DNA of 37,371 bases from Mageeibacillus sp. UBA4314. Lineage in GTDB: Bacteria > Bacillota > Clostridia > Saccharofermentanales > Saccharofermentanaceae. The stretch is from contig DGUI01000021.1 of NCBI GenBank assembly GCA_002394605.1, positions 1 through 37,371 of the forward strand, in the 5' to 3' direction. Made by a program: the position numbers and the translations under genes. The notes below the pieces were generated by a model. That model worked only from the letters and a program-made list of their open reading frames with translations. It was not told the DNA's origin and made no database searches. This document shows positions 1 through 8,398 of this stretch, piece by piece (position 1 is the stretch's first letter; every line of letters begins with the position of its first letter).

Positions 1-590
1 GGGAAGCCCATGAACCTCACGGGAGCCTTGCCCTTCTCGTATTTGCGCAGAGCCTCGACTATGCTGTCGAAGTCAGGCTTAAGGCCGCCATCTTGTGCAG
101 GTTTCAGGATGAACTTCCTGCTCAGCGCAGGTGCCAGAAAAGTAGTGAGATAGGCAGTCCTTGCTGCTGCTACCTTGTTGGTCCTGGTTGGCTTAAAGCC
201 CATGATGATGTATCTGCACGGTCTAAGTGAGATCACCCCGTGGTATTTCGTGACCTTGAGAGACATGCGCAGAGCCTCCATGAGGGATGAGAACTCAAAC
301 CCTATCACGCTCTTGTGACCGCCTGAGGTTCCTGAGGACGTTGCCGTAACGAAATGAGGTCCTGACTTGAAGTCATGCTGCTTGAAGAGCATCGTGGGCA
401 GGACCGGGAGATCAGCCGGACTTTTTATGTCATCTGACGATCCGATCTTAAGACCGGTGCAGATCTTCTTATAGTCGTCGCAATGGGTAATGAGATGGTC
501 AAAGTTCTCTTTGCATGCATCGAGGAACAGCCCTTCTTTTCCGCTGTCATATGGATCTTTTGATGCAAAGAGTCTGTGACGTAACTTCAT
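1..590 (-). CDS. LuxE-like acyl-protein synthetase, N-terminal part (cut by window edge)
   Basis: Reading leftwards from an ATG at 590, an open frame of about 196 codons runs off the window, so only the N-terminal part is present. It carries the ATP/AMP-binding signature SSGTSGG at residues 85-91, preceded by LPVLPTMLFK (61-70), the order found in LuxE-type acyl-protein synthetases (about 360 residues when complete). Known members activate a fatty acid as acyl-AMP and pass it to a cysteine or to a partner reductase; the substrate here is unknown. A GGAACGGGAA stretch directly upstream is a weak ribosome binding site. The gene starts only 17 bases past a decayed transposase fragment (608-785), so its original upstream region has probably been replaced by mobile DNA. 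Other LuxE partners, if present, lie outside the window. Confidence 0.75.
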   Translation of the reverse strand, partial: MKLRHRLFASKDPYDSGKEGLFLDACKENFDHLITHCDDYKKICTGLKIGSSDDIKSPADLPVLPTMLFKQHDFKSGPHFVTATSSGTSGGHKSVIGFEFSSLMEALRMSLKVTKYHGVISLRPCRYIIMGFKPTRTNKVAAARTAYLTTFLAPALSRKFILKPAQDGGLKPDFDSIVEALRKYEKGKAPVRFMGF

Positions 591-607
591 TTCCCGTTCC
601 TTATCAA

Positions 608-785
608 TTAAACAGATTCTGATAGAAATATGCCTCGCCGTACCTCTTCCATTGTATCGTATTTTCTCTTGTAAATCTGTTCCTTTTTCAGAGTTGCAAA
701 GAAACTCTCGACACAGGAGTTGTCGTACGGACATGCCGGTCTGCTCATGCAATGTCCTAATACATCCTTGAACTCCTGTAAGCGA
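608..785 (-). pseudogene. IS3-family transposase fragment (end of DDE domain), decayed
   Basis: On the minus strand, about 59 codons read LQEFKDVLGH, then MSRPACPYDN, then SCVESFFATLKKEQIYKRKY. This matches the last part of the DDE integrase core of IS3/IS150-type transposases, including the YDN-x-x-x-ESFF block with the catalytic glutamate. It is truncated on both sides. The upstream end stops exactly at an inverted repeat (786-805), and after residues around EEVRRGI the expected FYN-type ending is found in another frame (AYFYQNLFN), which suggests a frameshift. No start codon, terminal inverted repeats or orfA are visible. It is a relic, not an active element. It lies between the tRNA-Leu 3' end and the luxE-like gene. 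Confidence 0.75.
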
Positions 786-894
786 ATAATGGCTTCTCGG
801 AAACCTTACCGCAGACCGCGTGCGCTGTGCTCTTCTTGCGGTTAGCACTTTGCAGAAGGCACGTGTCGAGGACTGGTTTCCGAGAAGCCATTAT
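786..894. repeat. 109-base element with perfect 20-base terminal inverted repeats
   Basis: The left arm (786-805) and right arm (875-894) are exact reverse complements over 20 bases, built around GGCTTCTCGGAAACC. The 69 bases between them contain shorter self-complementary pairs, for example ACCGCA at 808-813 with TGCGGT at 838-843. The element sits 6 bases from the CCA end of the tRNA-Leu and directly touches the transposase relic. It could be a small non-autonomous insertion (MITE-like), the remains of a composite insertion, or a stable hairpin at the end of the tRNA transcript. No T-run follows, so it is not a standard intrinsic terminator. Confidence 0.7.
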
Positions 895-900
895 GAGCAT

Positions 901-985
<85 letters not shown>

Positions 986-996
986 TAACGCAACTG

Positions 997-1025
997 ATTA
1001 TACATCAAATTGCGATAATATTAAA
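997..1025 (-). promoter_or_regulatory. promoter of tRNA-Leu
   Basis: On the minus strand a perfect TATAAT (1002-997) lies 17 bases from a weaker TTTAAT (1025-1020). Initiation would fall a few bases before the tRNA 5' end at 985. The -35 element lies inside the last codons of the exchanger gene. Confidence 0.6.
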
Positions 1026-1982
1026 CTCCCTGAGGAATATAAAAACCATGTACCCTGCATATACAAGAAGCATAACAGCACCCTCGGGTCTGTTGATCTT
1101 CTTGCCGGTTAGGGCAAACACAAAACTCATGACTGTTATCGACAGACAGATGATCGCATCTGTTACATTTTCGCGCAGGAGATCGAGCGGTGAGATAGCA
1201 CCTGCTATTCCAAGAACGAACAGAATATTGAAGATATTCGATCCGATTATGTTGCCAAGAGCGATGGAATTCTCGCCTTTTTTATAGGCTACAAGCGAAG
1301 TGACAAGTTCAGGAAGTGAAGTTCCCAAAGCCACGATCGTAAGCCCTATAACAGTATCTGAAACCCCGAACAGTTTGGCAAAGAATGTACATGACGATAC
1401 TATTCCCTGAGAGCTGAGATAGATTGCTGCTACGGCGGCGATGATGATAAACACACGTAACAAAGCTCCGAGCCCCGTTCTCGGTTTGGAAGGTTCGGGG
1501 ATCTCATCGTTATTATCAGCATTTTTACCCCGTTTTGAGCGGATTACAAGGAATACGCAGTACAAAACTATGCAAGTAACATAGATGATCCCTTCAAGTC
1601 TTGTAAACTTAAGATCCAAGCAACTTGCTATCAGAATGGCACTGAAGATGAGACAGATCGGGAAGTCGAATCTCATAAGGTCTTTGGGAGCAGCAACAGT
1701 TCCTATAACTGCCGTGAGACCTACAACTACCAGAAGGTTGAACACATTAGATCCGACGACATTCGATATAGACAGGGAATTATTACCAGCCATCGATGAT
1801 ACTATCGACACGCCCGCCTCGGGGCACGATGTTCCGAATGCCACTATGGTAAGACCGATTATAAGCGAAGGAACGCCCAGGAAAGCAGCAATATACGACG
1901 CCGCGTCGACCATGAAATCAGCACCCTTTATCAATACAATAAAACAGATTATCAACAATCCTAAATTAAATAATATATCCAC
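1005..1982 (-). CDS. K+-dependent Na+/Ca2+ exchanger-type antiporter (CaCA family, YrbG-like)
   Basis: A 325-residue membrane protein with about ten hydrophobic segments and the two alpha-repeats of cation/Ca2+ exchangers. The first is GLTIVAFGTSCPE with GSNVFN (about residues 43-85), the second GLTIVALGTSLPE with GSNIFN (about 213-255). The paired glutamates in the GTS-x-PE motifs form the ion site in this family. It probably exports calcium or a similar cation in exchange for sodium or protons. The start is GTG at 1982, six bases after the lepA stop. A GAGGAT stretch within the lepA end can serve as ribosome binding site, so translation is likely coupled. This is the last gene of the hisS operon. 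The ion is inferred from the family only. Confidence 0.9.
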   Translation of the reverse strand: MDILFNLGLLIICFIVLIKGADFMVDAASYIAAFLGVPSLIIGLTIVAFGTSCPEAGVSIVSSMAGNNSLSISNVVGSNVFNLLVVVGLTAVIGTVAAPKDLMRFDFPICLIFSAILIASCLDLKFTRLEGIIYVTCIVLYCVFLVIRSKRGKNADNNDEIPEPSKPRTGLGALLRVFIIIAAVAAIYLSSQGIVSSCTFFAKLFGVSDTVIGLTIVALGTSLPELVTSLVAYKKGENSIALGNIIGSNIFNILFVLGIAGAISPLDLLRENVTDAIICLSITVMSFVFALTGKKINRPEGAVMLLVYAGYMVFIFLREFNIIAI

Positions 1983-1988
1983 CAGTTA

Positions 1989-3797
1989 TCAATCCTCATC
2001 AAGCTTAAGGACACTCATGAACGCCTCCTGCGGCACCTGAACGGAACCTACCTGACGCATTCTCTTCTTACCTTCTTTCTGTTTCTCGAGCAGCTTCTTC
2101 TTACGCGAGATATCACCGCCGTAACACTTAGCAGTAACGTCCTTGCGGTATGCTCTTATTGTCTCGCGCGCAATGATCTTGCCGCCGATCGCAGCCTGGA
2201 CAGGAACCTCGAACTGCTGTCTCGGGATATTCTCCTTCAGCTTCTCGCACATCCTTCTTCCGCGTGCATATGCCTTATCTGTATGAACGATAAAGGACAG
2301 TGCATCAACAACGTCGCCGTTGAGCAGGATATCAAGCTTGACGAGCTTGCTCCTGTCATAACCTGCAGGCTCGTAATCGAGTGATGCATACCCTTTGGTT
2401 CGTGACTTCAGGGCATCGTAGAAATCATATATGATCTCGTTTAGAGGCATCCTGTAGTGGAGCATTACACGCTTCTCATCGAGGTATTTCATGTCCACAT
2501 ACTCTCCGCGGCGGTCCTGGCAGAGCTCCATGATATTGCCGACATAGTCCTTGGGGAGCATGATCGTAGCCTTGACCATGGGTTCCTCCATGTAGTCGAT
2601 CTCTGACACATCAGGCATATTGGTCGGGTTGTCGCATTCGATACATGTTCCGTCAGTCTTATATACCTTATAGACAACGGAAGGAGCAGTCGATATCAGA
2701 TCGAGATTGAATTCCCTCTCCAGTCTTTCCTGAATGACTTCATAATGAAGGAGTCCCAGAAATCCGCACCTGAAACCAAATCCCAGGGCAGCAGATGTTT
2801 CCGCCTCGAAAGAAAGCGCTGCGTCATTAAGCCTCAGTTTCTCCAGGGCATCCCTGAGGTCGCCATATCTCGCGCCGTCAACGGGATATAATCCGCAGAA
2901 TACCATCTGCTGGATACCCTTGTAACCGATAAGGGGCTCCGTTGCAGGTTCATCAGCCAGAGTGATCGTATCACCCGGTGCAGTATCCCTGACATTCTTG
3001 ATCGATGCGCAGATATAACCGACTTCGCCGGCCAGCAGCTCATCGAGGGGCGTATAACCGCCCGGGAAGAATGCACCCAGTTCCGTGATCGTGAACTCCG
3101 CGCCTGTATGCATCATCTGGATTTTATCGCCCATCTTTACTTTGCCTTCTGCGACTCTGCAGGATACGATGACACCCTTGTAGGGATCGTACTTCGAATC
3201 GAATACGAGCGCTCTTAACGGCTTATTAGTATCTCCAGAAGGAGCGGGCAGATATTTGACTACGGCTTCGAGCACTTCATCGATGTTTATGTCGTTCTTA
3301 GCTGATATGCAGGGAGCATATGATGCATCGATGCCTATATCGTCCTCGATCTCCTGGCGGACTTCCTCAGGACGCGCCGAAGGCAGGTCTATCTTATTGA
3401 TGACCGGCAATACTTCAAGATCGGCATCGACTGCCAGATAGACATTGGCAAGTGTCTGGGCCTCAACGCCCTGAGCGGCATCGACTACCAGGATCGCGCC
3501 GTCACAGGCTGCCAGCGACCTTGATACCTCGTAGTTGAAGTCAACGTGACCGGGAGTATCGATAAGGTTCATGGTATATGTATTGCCGTCAGATGCCTTG
3601 TAGTGCATCCTTACGGCCTGCGACTTGATGGTTATGCCGCGCTCACGCTCGATATCCATGTTATCAAGGACCTGAGACGTCATTTCGCGTTTCTCGAGCA
3701 CTCCCGTATGTTCGATCAGACGGTCGGCAAGAGTAGATTTACCGTGGTCTATATGTGCGATAATGCAGAAGTTTCTAATCAGTTCTTGTCTTTCCAT
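1989..3797 (-). CDS. lepA: elongation factor 4 (LepA), ribosome back-translocating GTPase
   Basis: A full-length EF-4 of 602 residues. The GTPase domain has the P-loop AHIDHGKST (about residues 14-22), DTPGH (about 81-85) and NKID. EF-G-like domains follow, and the protein ends with the EF-4-specific C-terminal region (ARETIRAYRKDVTAKCYGGD, then a Lys-rich stretch and QVPQEAFMSVL). EF-4 binds the ribosome and acts on stalled or mistranslocated complexes and on assembly. The ATG at 3797 has an AAGGAAC site upstream. It lies 17 bases after lepB and is followed closely by the exchanger gene, within one operon. In many bacteria lepA precedes lepB; here the order is reversed. Confidence 0.97.
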   Translation of the reverse strand: MERQELIRNFCIIAHIDHGKSTLADRLIEHTGVLEKREMTSQVLDNMDIERERGITIKSQAVRMHYKASDGNTYTMNLIDTPGHVDFNYEVSRSLAACDGAILVVDAAQGVEAQTLANVYLAVDADLEVLPVINKIDLPSARPEEVRQEIEDDIGIDASYAPCISAKNDINIDEVLEAVVKYLPAPSGDTNKPLRALVFDSKYDPYKGVIVSCRVAEGKVKMGDKIQMMHTGAEFTITELGAFFPGGYTPLDELLAGEVGYICASIKNVRDTAPGDTITLADEPATEPLIGYKGIQQMVFCGLYPVDGARYGDLRDALEKLRLNDAALSFEAETSAALGFGFRCGFLGLLHYEVIQERLEREFNLDLISTAPSVVYKVYKTDGTCIECDNPTNMPDVSEIDYMEEPMVKATIMLPKDYVGNIMELCQDRRGEYVDMKYLDEKRVMLHYRMPLNEIIYDFYDALKSRTKGYASLDYEPAGYDRSKLVKLDILLNGDVVDALSFIVHTDKAYARGRRMCEKLKENIPRQQFEVPVQAAIGGKIIARETIRAYRKDVTAKCYGGDISRKKKLLEKQKEGKKRMRQVGSVQVPQEAFMSVLKLDED

Positions 3798-3814
3798 TTG
3801 TTCCTTTGTCCGGC

Positions 3815-4588
3815 TTACAGCAATTTGATAGCGTTGAAAGGATACAGCCTGATCACAGCCACGCCCTTGATCCTCTTAGATGTGAAGGGGCCTAGCGCCC
3901 TGCTGTCCTTACTCTCGGGGCGGTTATCGCCCATGCAGTAATACTCATCGTCACCGAGTGTGATCTCGAAAGTCTCTTCAGGATCCATGCCTCTGATCGT
4001 CGTCTTCGTGCCGGGATCGAGGTAATTCTCCTCGAGCATGAAATACTCGGATGAACCCTTCTCCTTAACGTATACATTACCGCCCTGGATCTTCACGGAA
4101 TCGCCGGGAAGGCCGATGATCCTCTTGATCAGGTATTCGTCGTGGTCGTAGCCCTTCATTCCCTCACCGTCGAGGACAACGATATCGCCTCTGGAGTACC
4201 ACTTGAAGTAAGTGGAGATCTTCTGCGTAAAGACTACGTCGCCTGACTGCAGGGTGTTCATCATGGATCTGCCCTTGACATCGTCCCTCTGTATGACAAA
4301 GAGAACGAGGAGGACACCTGCGATGATGCCGATGCAGATGGTCTTCAGCCAGTCGAGGATCTCCTCGGCGACTGTCTTCTTCTTGACGACCTTCTTATGC
4401 TTCTTACGCCTCTCCTCAAACTCGGATTCGCGCAGATCTCCGGTCTCTTCCTCCATGTCAGCGATCAGCCTGGCAGACTCACTTGCTTCTCTTACGGCAA
4501 GATCCGCTGCTTCTTCGCTATAGGGCAATTCCTCAATGTTTACGCCGTTTGTAACATTGTTAAACTCATCAAAATTGTTGTCACTCAT
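3815..4588 (-). CDS. lepB: signal peptidase I (leader peptidase)
   Basis: A 257-residue type I signal peptidase (S26), which removes signal peptides from exported proteins at the outer face of the membrane. The first 75 residues form an unusually long acidic then Lys/Arg-rich cytoplasmic tail, followed by one membrane segment (about 80-100). The catalytic serine is in GRSMM (S108) and the catalytic lysine in YLIKRIIGLPGD (K155); the later MGDNR-x-x-SKDSR box is intact. The stop of aspS lies 6 bases upstream and lepA starts 17 bases downstream, so it is co-expressed with synthetase genes. The long charged N-terminus is the only odd feature. Confidence 0.95.
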   Translation of the reverse strand: MSDNNFDEFNNVTNGVNIEELPYSEEAADLAVREASESARLIADMEEETGDLRESEFEERRKKHKKVVKKKTVAEEILDWLKTICIGIIAGVLLVLFVIQRDDVKGRSMMNTLQSGDVVFTQKISTYFKWYSRGDIVVLDGEGMKGYDHDEYLIKRIIGLPGDSVKIQGGNVYVKEKGSSEYFMLEENYLDPGTKTTIRGMDPEETFEITLGDDEYYCMGDNRPESKDSRALGPFTSKRIKGVAVIRLYPFNAIKLL

Positions 4589-4594
4589 ACCTTT

Positions 4595-6379
4595 TTATCC
4601 TTCTGTATTCCCTTCTTCCGCTACTATTCTTATTCCGAGTTCTTCAAGCTGCTTGTCCGTTACATATCCGGGCGCATCCATCATGATGTCCTGGGCATTC
4701 TTGTTCATGGGGAACGGGATTACCTCACGGATCGTCTCTTCACCGGAGAGGAGCATGACCATGCGGTCCACGCCGGGAGCGATGCCTGCATGCGGCGGTG
4801 CGCCATAGCAGAATGCATTGTACATTGCAGGGAACTTCTTCTTAACGTCTTCCTCACCGAGCCTTACCAGCTCGAAAGCCTTGATCATGATCTCAGGATC
4901 GTGGTTACGGACTGCACCCGAAGAGAGCTCGATGCCGTTAACGACCAGGTCGTACTGATCAGCCATGATCGACAGGGGATCTATCTCGCCGCTCTCTGCC
5001 TTAAGAAGGACATCAAGTCCGCCGGAAGGCATTGAGAAAGGATTATGGCAGAACTCCAGCTCGCCTGACTCCTCACCGATCTCATACATCGGGAAATCAA
5101 CGATCCAGCAGAATGCATACTGTTCCTTGTCCATGTGGCCGGGAACTGCAGCGCCGAATGTCTTGACCATGACGCCGGCCATCTTCTGTGCCTGACCCTT
5201 TGTGCCTGCTGACAGCACAACAAGTGTATCAGGCTTAAGGCCAAGTGCAGATATGACTTCATCCTTCCTGGGTGCCACAAACTTGGAGATACCGCCTACG
5301 ATCTCCCCGTTCTCGTCAACTCTGAACCAGTAACCCTTGCTGCCTGACTGGATCTCGCAGTCAGCAAGTGTCTTGTCGATGAACTTACGGCTCTCATGGA
5401 AATCTGAGATGACCACGGCCTTGATCTCGCCCTGGGCAAAAGGAGCAAACTCCTCAGTCCTGAGAAGATCCGTAGCATCCGTAACCGTAAGGTCGATACG
5501 AAGATCCGGCTTATCCGTGCCGTACTTCTCCATTGCCTCCAGATATGGAATGCGCATAAAAGGTGATCCTGAAGCCCTGTTGTACTTGCCATACTTTGCA
5601 AATACGGGAGGCAGTACGTCTTCTATGATCTCGAAGACATCCTCCTGACTTGCAAATGCCATCTCCATGTCGAGCTGGTAGAACTCACCGGGACACCTGT
5701 CGCCTCTGGCGTCCTCATCCCTGAAGCAGGGAGCGATCTGGAAATATCTGTCGATGCCTGATACCATCAGGAGCTGCTTGAACTGCTGCGGCGCCTGGGG
5801 AAGCGCGTAGAACTTGCCGGGATGCTTTCGTGCAGGCACAAGATAGTCCCTTGCGCCCTCAGGAGAAGATACCGTAAGAATAGGCGTTGTGATCTCCATG
5901 AAGTTGTGCTCGATCATCGAAGCACGGAGAGCTGCGATAACGTTGCTCCTCAGGATGAGATTCTTCTTGACCTCAGGATTACGGATATCGAGATATCTGT
6001 ATTTAAGCCTTGCAGTCTCGTCTGCCTCACGGCTGTGGTTAACCTCGAAAGGAAGCTCGTTATAACGGCACCTTCCGAGCACCGTAACCTTCTCCGGAAC
6101 GACTTCGATATCGCCTGTTGCCTGCTTATCGTTCTTGGCGCTCCTCTCTCTTACCGTTCCTTCAACGGAGATCGTGGATTCCTTTGTGATCGCCTTGAAA
6201 GTCTTCATCATCTCAGCTGTCTCAACAACGATCTGGGTTGTACCGTAGAAGTCACGGATAACGACAAATCCGAGTTCCGATCCGACCTCACGGAAATTCT
6301 CGAGCCATCCCGACAGCTTTACCTTTTTGCCGGCATCTCCTATCCTCAATTCTCCACATGTATGTGTACGCGACTGCAT
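4595..6379 (-). CDS. aspS: aspartyl-tRNA synthetase
   Basis: A 594-residue bacterial-type class II synthetase that charges tRNA-Asp. It has the OB-fold anticodon domain (first about 110 residues, beginning HTCGELRIGDAGKKVKLSGW), class II motif 2 (FRDEDARGDRCPGEFYQLD, about 215-235), the bacterial GAD insertion (about 300-410) and motif 3 with GVDRMVMLL near the C-terminus. Whether it is discriminating or also charges tRNA-Asn cannot be told from motifs alone. It lies 20 bases after hisS; the hisS-aspS pairing is common in Bacillota. Confidence 0.97.
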   Translation of the reverse strand: MQSRTHTCGELRIGDAGKKVKLSGWLENFREVGSELGFVVIRDFYGTTQIVVETAEMMKTFKAITKESTISVEGTVRERSAKNDKQATGDIEVVPEKVTVLGRCRYNELPFEVNHSREADETARLKYRYLDIRNPEVKKNLILRSNVIAALRASMIEHNFMEITTPILTVSSPEGARDYLVPARKHPGKFYALPQAPQQFKQLLMVSGIDRYFQIAPCFRDEDARGDRCPGEFYQLDMEMAFASQEDVFEIIEDVLPPVFAKYGKYNRASGSPFMRIPYLEAMEKYGTDKPDLRIDLTVTDATDLLRTEEFAPFAQGEIKAVVISDFHESRKFIDKTLADCEIQSGSKGYWFRVDENGEIVGGISKFVAPRKDEVISALGLKPDTLVVLSAGTKGQAQKMAGVMVKTFGAAVPGHMDKEQYAFCWIVDFPMYEIGEESGELEFCHNPFSMPSGGLDVLLKAESGEIDPLSIMADQYDLVVNGIELSSGAVRNHDPEIMIKAFELVRLGEEDVKKKFPAMYNAFCYGAPPHAGIAPGVDRMVMLLSGEETIREVIPFPMNKNAQDIMMDAPGYVTDKQLEELGIRIVAEEGNTEG

Positions 6380-6399
6380 TATTTATTCCTCCAATGTTC

Positions 6400-7656
6400 T
6401 TATTTTGCTGTCAGATAATCAGCGATCTTATCAATATCAACGGGCTCTGCCGTTCCATCTTCCATCTTCTTGATGTTGACCTTGCCTGAAGCCAGTTCGT
6501 CATCACCAATAACCGCAAGATAAGGAATGCCGGACTTGCCTGCATACTTCATCTGCGCCTTGAATGACCTGTTCATGAGATCAGTCTCACAGCCTATGCC
6601 GTTAAGTCTCAGGTCGTAGCATATCTTCGCGATCTTCTCATTCGCAGCTTCGCTCATGCCTGCCAGATAGATCTTAACGCTGTCATTCTCTTCAAAGCTG
6701 ATGCCCTGTGCTTCCGCCTCGAGCAGGAACCTCTCCACACCCATCGCGAACCCGATGCCGGGCGTGGGCGCGCCGCCGCAGTTCTCGACAAGGCCGTCAT
6801 ATCTTCCGCCGCCGCAGATAGTTCCCTGCGTGCCGACATTCTCGGATATGAACTCAAATACCGTTCTCGTATAGTAATCAAGGCCCCTTACGATGTTGGG
6901 ATCTATATCGTACCTGATACCCACTGCATCGAGCCTTCCCTTGAGCCCTTCGAAATGCTCCCTGCACTCATCACAGAGATGGTCGATAAGCCTCGGAGCA
7001 TTCTTCACCACATCCTTCTCACCATCGATCTTACAGTCGATCATCCTCAAAGGATTCTTCTCAAACCTTGACCTGCAGTCCTCACACATCGTATCGACAT
7101 GAGGCCTGAAGTAGTCCTTGAGCATCTCATTATACTTGTTCCTGCACAAAGGACACCCGATGGAATTGATATGAAGTGCGATATTCGTAAGACCCATCTT
7201 CCTGAAGAAGACATCTACAACGCTGATTATCTCAGCATCGATCGCAGGACCTGCGCTTCCGAAAGCCTCAAGTCCGAACTGGTGGAACTCACGCATCCTT
7301 CCCTTCTGCATCTTCTCATACCTGAATGCAGTGATGTTATAGAACATCCTGACGGGTGAAGGAAGCGAAGCCATGCCATTCTCGATGTAGCTCCTTACGA
7401 CGCCTGCCGTACCCTCAGGTCTTAATGTGATGCTCCTTCCGCCCTTGTCATTGAAGGTGTACATCTCCTTCGTGACCACGTCAGTCGTATCGCCGACGCC
7501 GCGCTGGAACAGGTCTGTCTGTTCAAATGTAGGGATCCTTATCTCTTCGTAACCGAAGTCGTGACATACACCGGCAAATACTCTCTCCGCCTTGTGCCAC
7601 TTATATATCTCTGCGGGCAATATGTCTCTTGTGCCCTTCTGTGCTGCGTATCTCAT
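6400..7656 (-). CDS. hisS: histidyl-tRNA synthetase
   Basis: The class II HisRS, 418 residues. It shows motif 2 (FRYEKMQKGRMREFHQFG), the histidine-specific RGLDYYTRTVFEF and GGGRYDGL loops, and a C-terminal anticodon-binding domain. The start is placed at the ATG at 7656, because an AAGGAG site lies 8 bases before it. The longer frame (GTG at 7665) would overlap that site. A strong promoter (7693-7721) sits just upstream, making this the first gene of hisS-aspS-lepB-lepA-exchanger. No T-box leader is seen. Confidence 0.97.
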   Translation of the reverse strand: MRYAAQKGTRDILPAEIYKWHKAERVFAGVCHDFGYEEIRIPTFEQTDLFQRGVGDTTDVVTKEMYTFNDKGGRSITLRPEGTAGVVRSYIENGMASLPSPVRMFYNITAFRYEKMQKGRMREFHQFGLEAFGSAGPAIDAEIISVVDVFFRKMGLTNIALHINSIGCPLCRNKYNEMLKDYFRPHVDTMCEDCRSRFEKNPLRMIDCKIDGEKDVVKNAPRLIDHLCDECREHFEGLKGRLDAVGIRYDIDPNIVRGLDYYTRTVFEFISENVGTQGTICGGGRYDGLVENCGGAPTPGIGFAMGVERFLLEAEAQGISFEENDSVKIYLAGMSEAANEKIAKICYDLRLNGIGCETDLMNRSFKAQMKYAGKSGIPYLAVIGDDELASGKVNIKKMEDGTAEPVDIDKIADYLTAK

Positions 7657-7692
7657 GCAGTACACTCCTTATTATTAATATGCTAAATAAGT

Positions 7693-7721
7693 ATTATAAG
7701 GCAAAAGGGTGATTATGTGAA
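7693..7721 (-). promoter_or_regulatory. promoter of the hisS operon
   Basis: On the minus strand TTCACA (7721-7716) is separated by exactly 17 bases from TATAAT (7698-7693), about 37 bases upstream of the hisS ATG. Eleven of the twelve consensus bases match. Confidence 0.75.
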
Positions 7722-7741
7722 TGATTATTTTGTATCAGGCG

Positions 7742-8398
7742 TCAGTGCTGCCTGATCTTCTCCAGGACCAGAACGAGCGAATCCAGTATCAGGTCAGCCT
7801 TATCCAGCATCTCTTCGTCCGGCTCGAGCAGATCCGGGACCATTATCGTATATAGTCCTGCCGATGTGGCCGATCTCACTCCGTTATACGAATCCTCGAC
7901 CGCCGCCGCTTCTGACGGATCAGTATGAAGTCTGCTGCATGCTTCCAAAAAGATGTCAGGAGCCGGCTTACTCCTTGTTACCATGTCCCCGCAGACTATC
8001 TCATCGAAGAACCCGGTAAGCCCCGCCTGATCCAGTTCCCTCATGACCCATTCCCACGATGTTGATGAAGCTAATGCCACCTTGTATCCGTTATCCTTAA
8101 GGTATCCCAGCAGTTCCCTCACTCCTGGCTTTACCGCAACCTTCCCCTCATCAAACATCTGCCTTATCAGAATACGCCTTTTGGCGATCATCTCATCGTA
8201 AGGCAGATCCTCTCCATACCTGGCAGTAAACAGCTTCCTCGTCTCAGCCGCCGTCAGTCCGCAGGCCGCGTGACAGTGAACCTCTATGTCATCTATCCCG
8301 TACCCGGGCGCGACCTTCTTCCAGCACTCGATAACTGCCCTCTCGGAATCAAAGATGACTCCGTCCATATCGAAAACAAAAGCCTTGATATCTCTCAT
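7742..8398 (-). CDS. HAD-superfamily hydrolase (beta-phosphoglucomutase/phosphatase-like)
   Basis: A 218-residue HAD protein with all four motifs: FDMDGVIFDSE (motif I, nucleophile Asp near residue 10), the serine motif ASSTS, the lysine motif SKPAPDIFLEA and the acidic motif VEDSYNGV. The helical cap between motifs I and II is of the beta-phosphoglucomutase type. It probably removes phosphate from a small sugar phosphate or nucleotide; the substrate cannot be read from sequence. The ATG at 8398 overlaps the rsmE stop by one base (TGATG), so translation is coupled. GTG at 8401 is the alternative start. A 7-base-pair hairpin (7734-7756) spans the stop codon but no T-run follows. Confidence 0.88.
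   Translation of the reverse strand: MRDIKAFVFDMDGVIFDSERAVIECWKKVAPGYGIDDIEVHCHAACGLTAAETRKLFTARYGEDLPYDEMIAKRRILIRQMFDEGKVAVKPGVRELLGYLKDNGYKVALASSTSWEWVMRELDQAGLTGFFDEIVCGDMVTRSKPAPDIFLEACSRLHTDPSEAAAVEDSYNGVRSATSAGLYTIMVPDLLEPDEEMLDKADLILDSLVLVLEKIRQH

Noticed and set aside
4549..4567. TTGTAACATTGTTAAACT, shared exactly with the OFA promoter region (36619-36636)
   Set aside because: One copy is the coding sequence for NNVTN in signal peptidase and has no TATAAT at the right place. The match is striking but probably chance.
7734..7756. Hairpin ATCAGGC/GCCTGAT at the end of the HAD gene as terminator
   Set aside because: Seven base pairs but no T-run follows on the minus strand; kept only as a remark on the gene.
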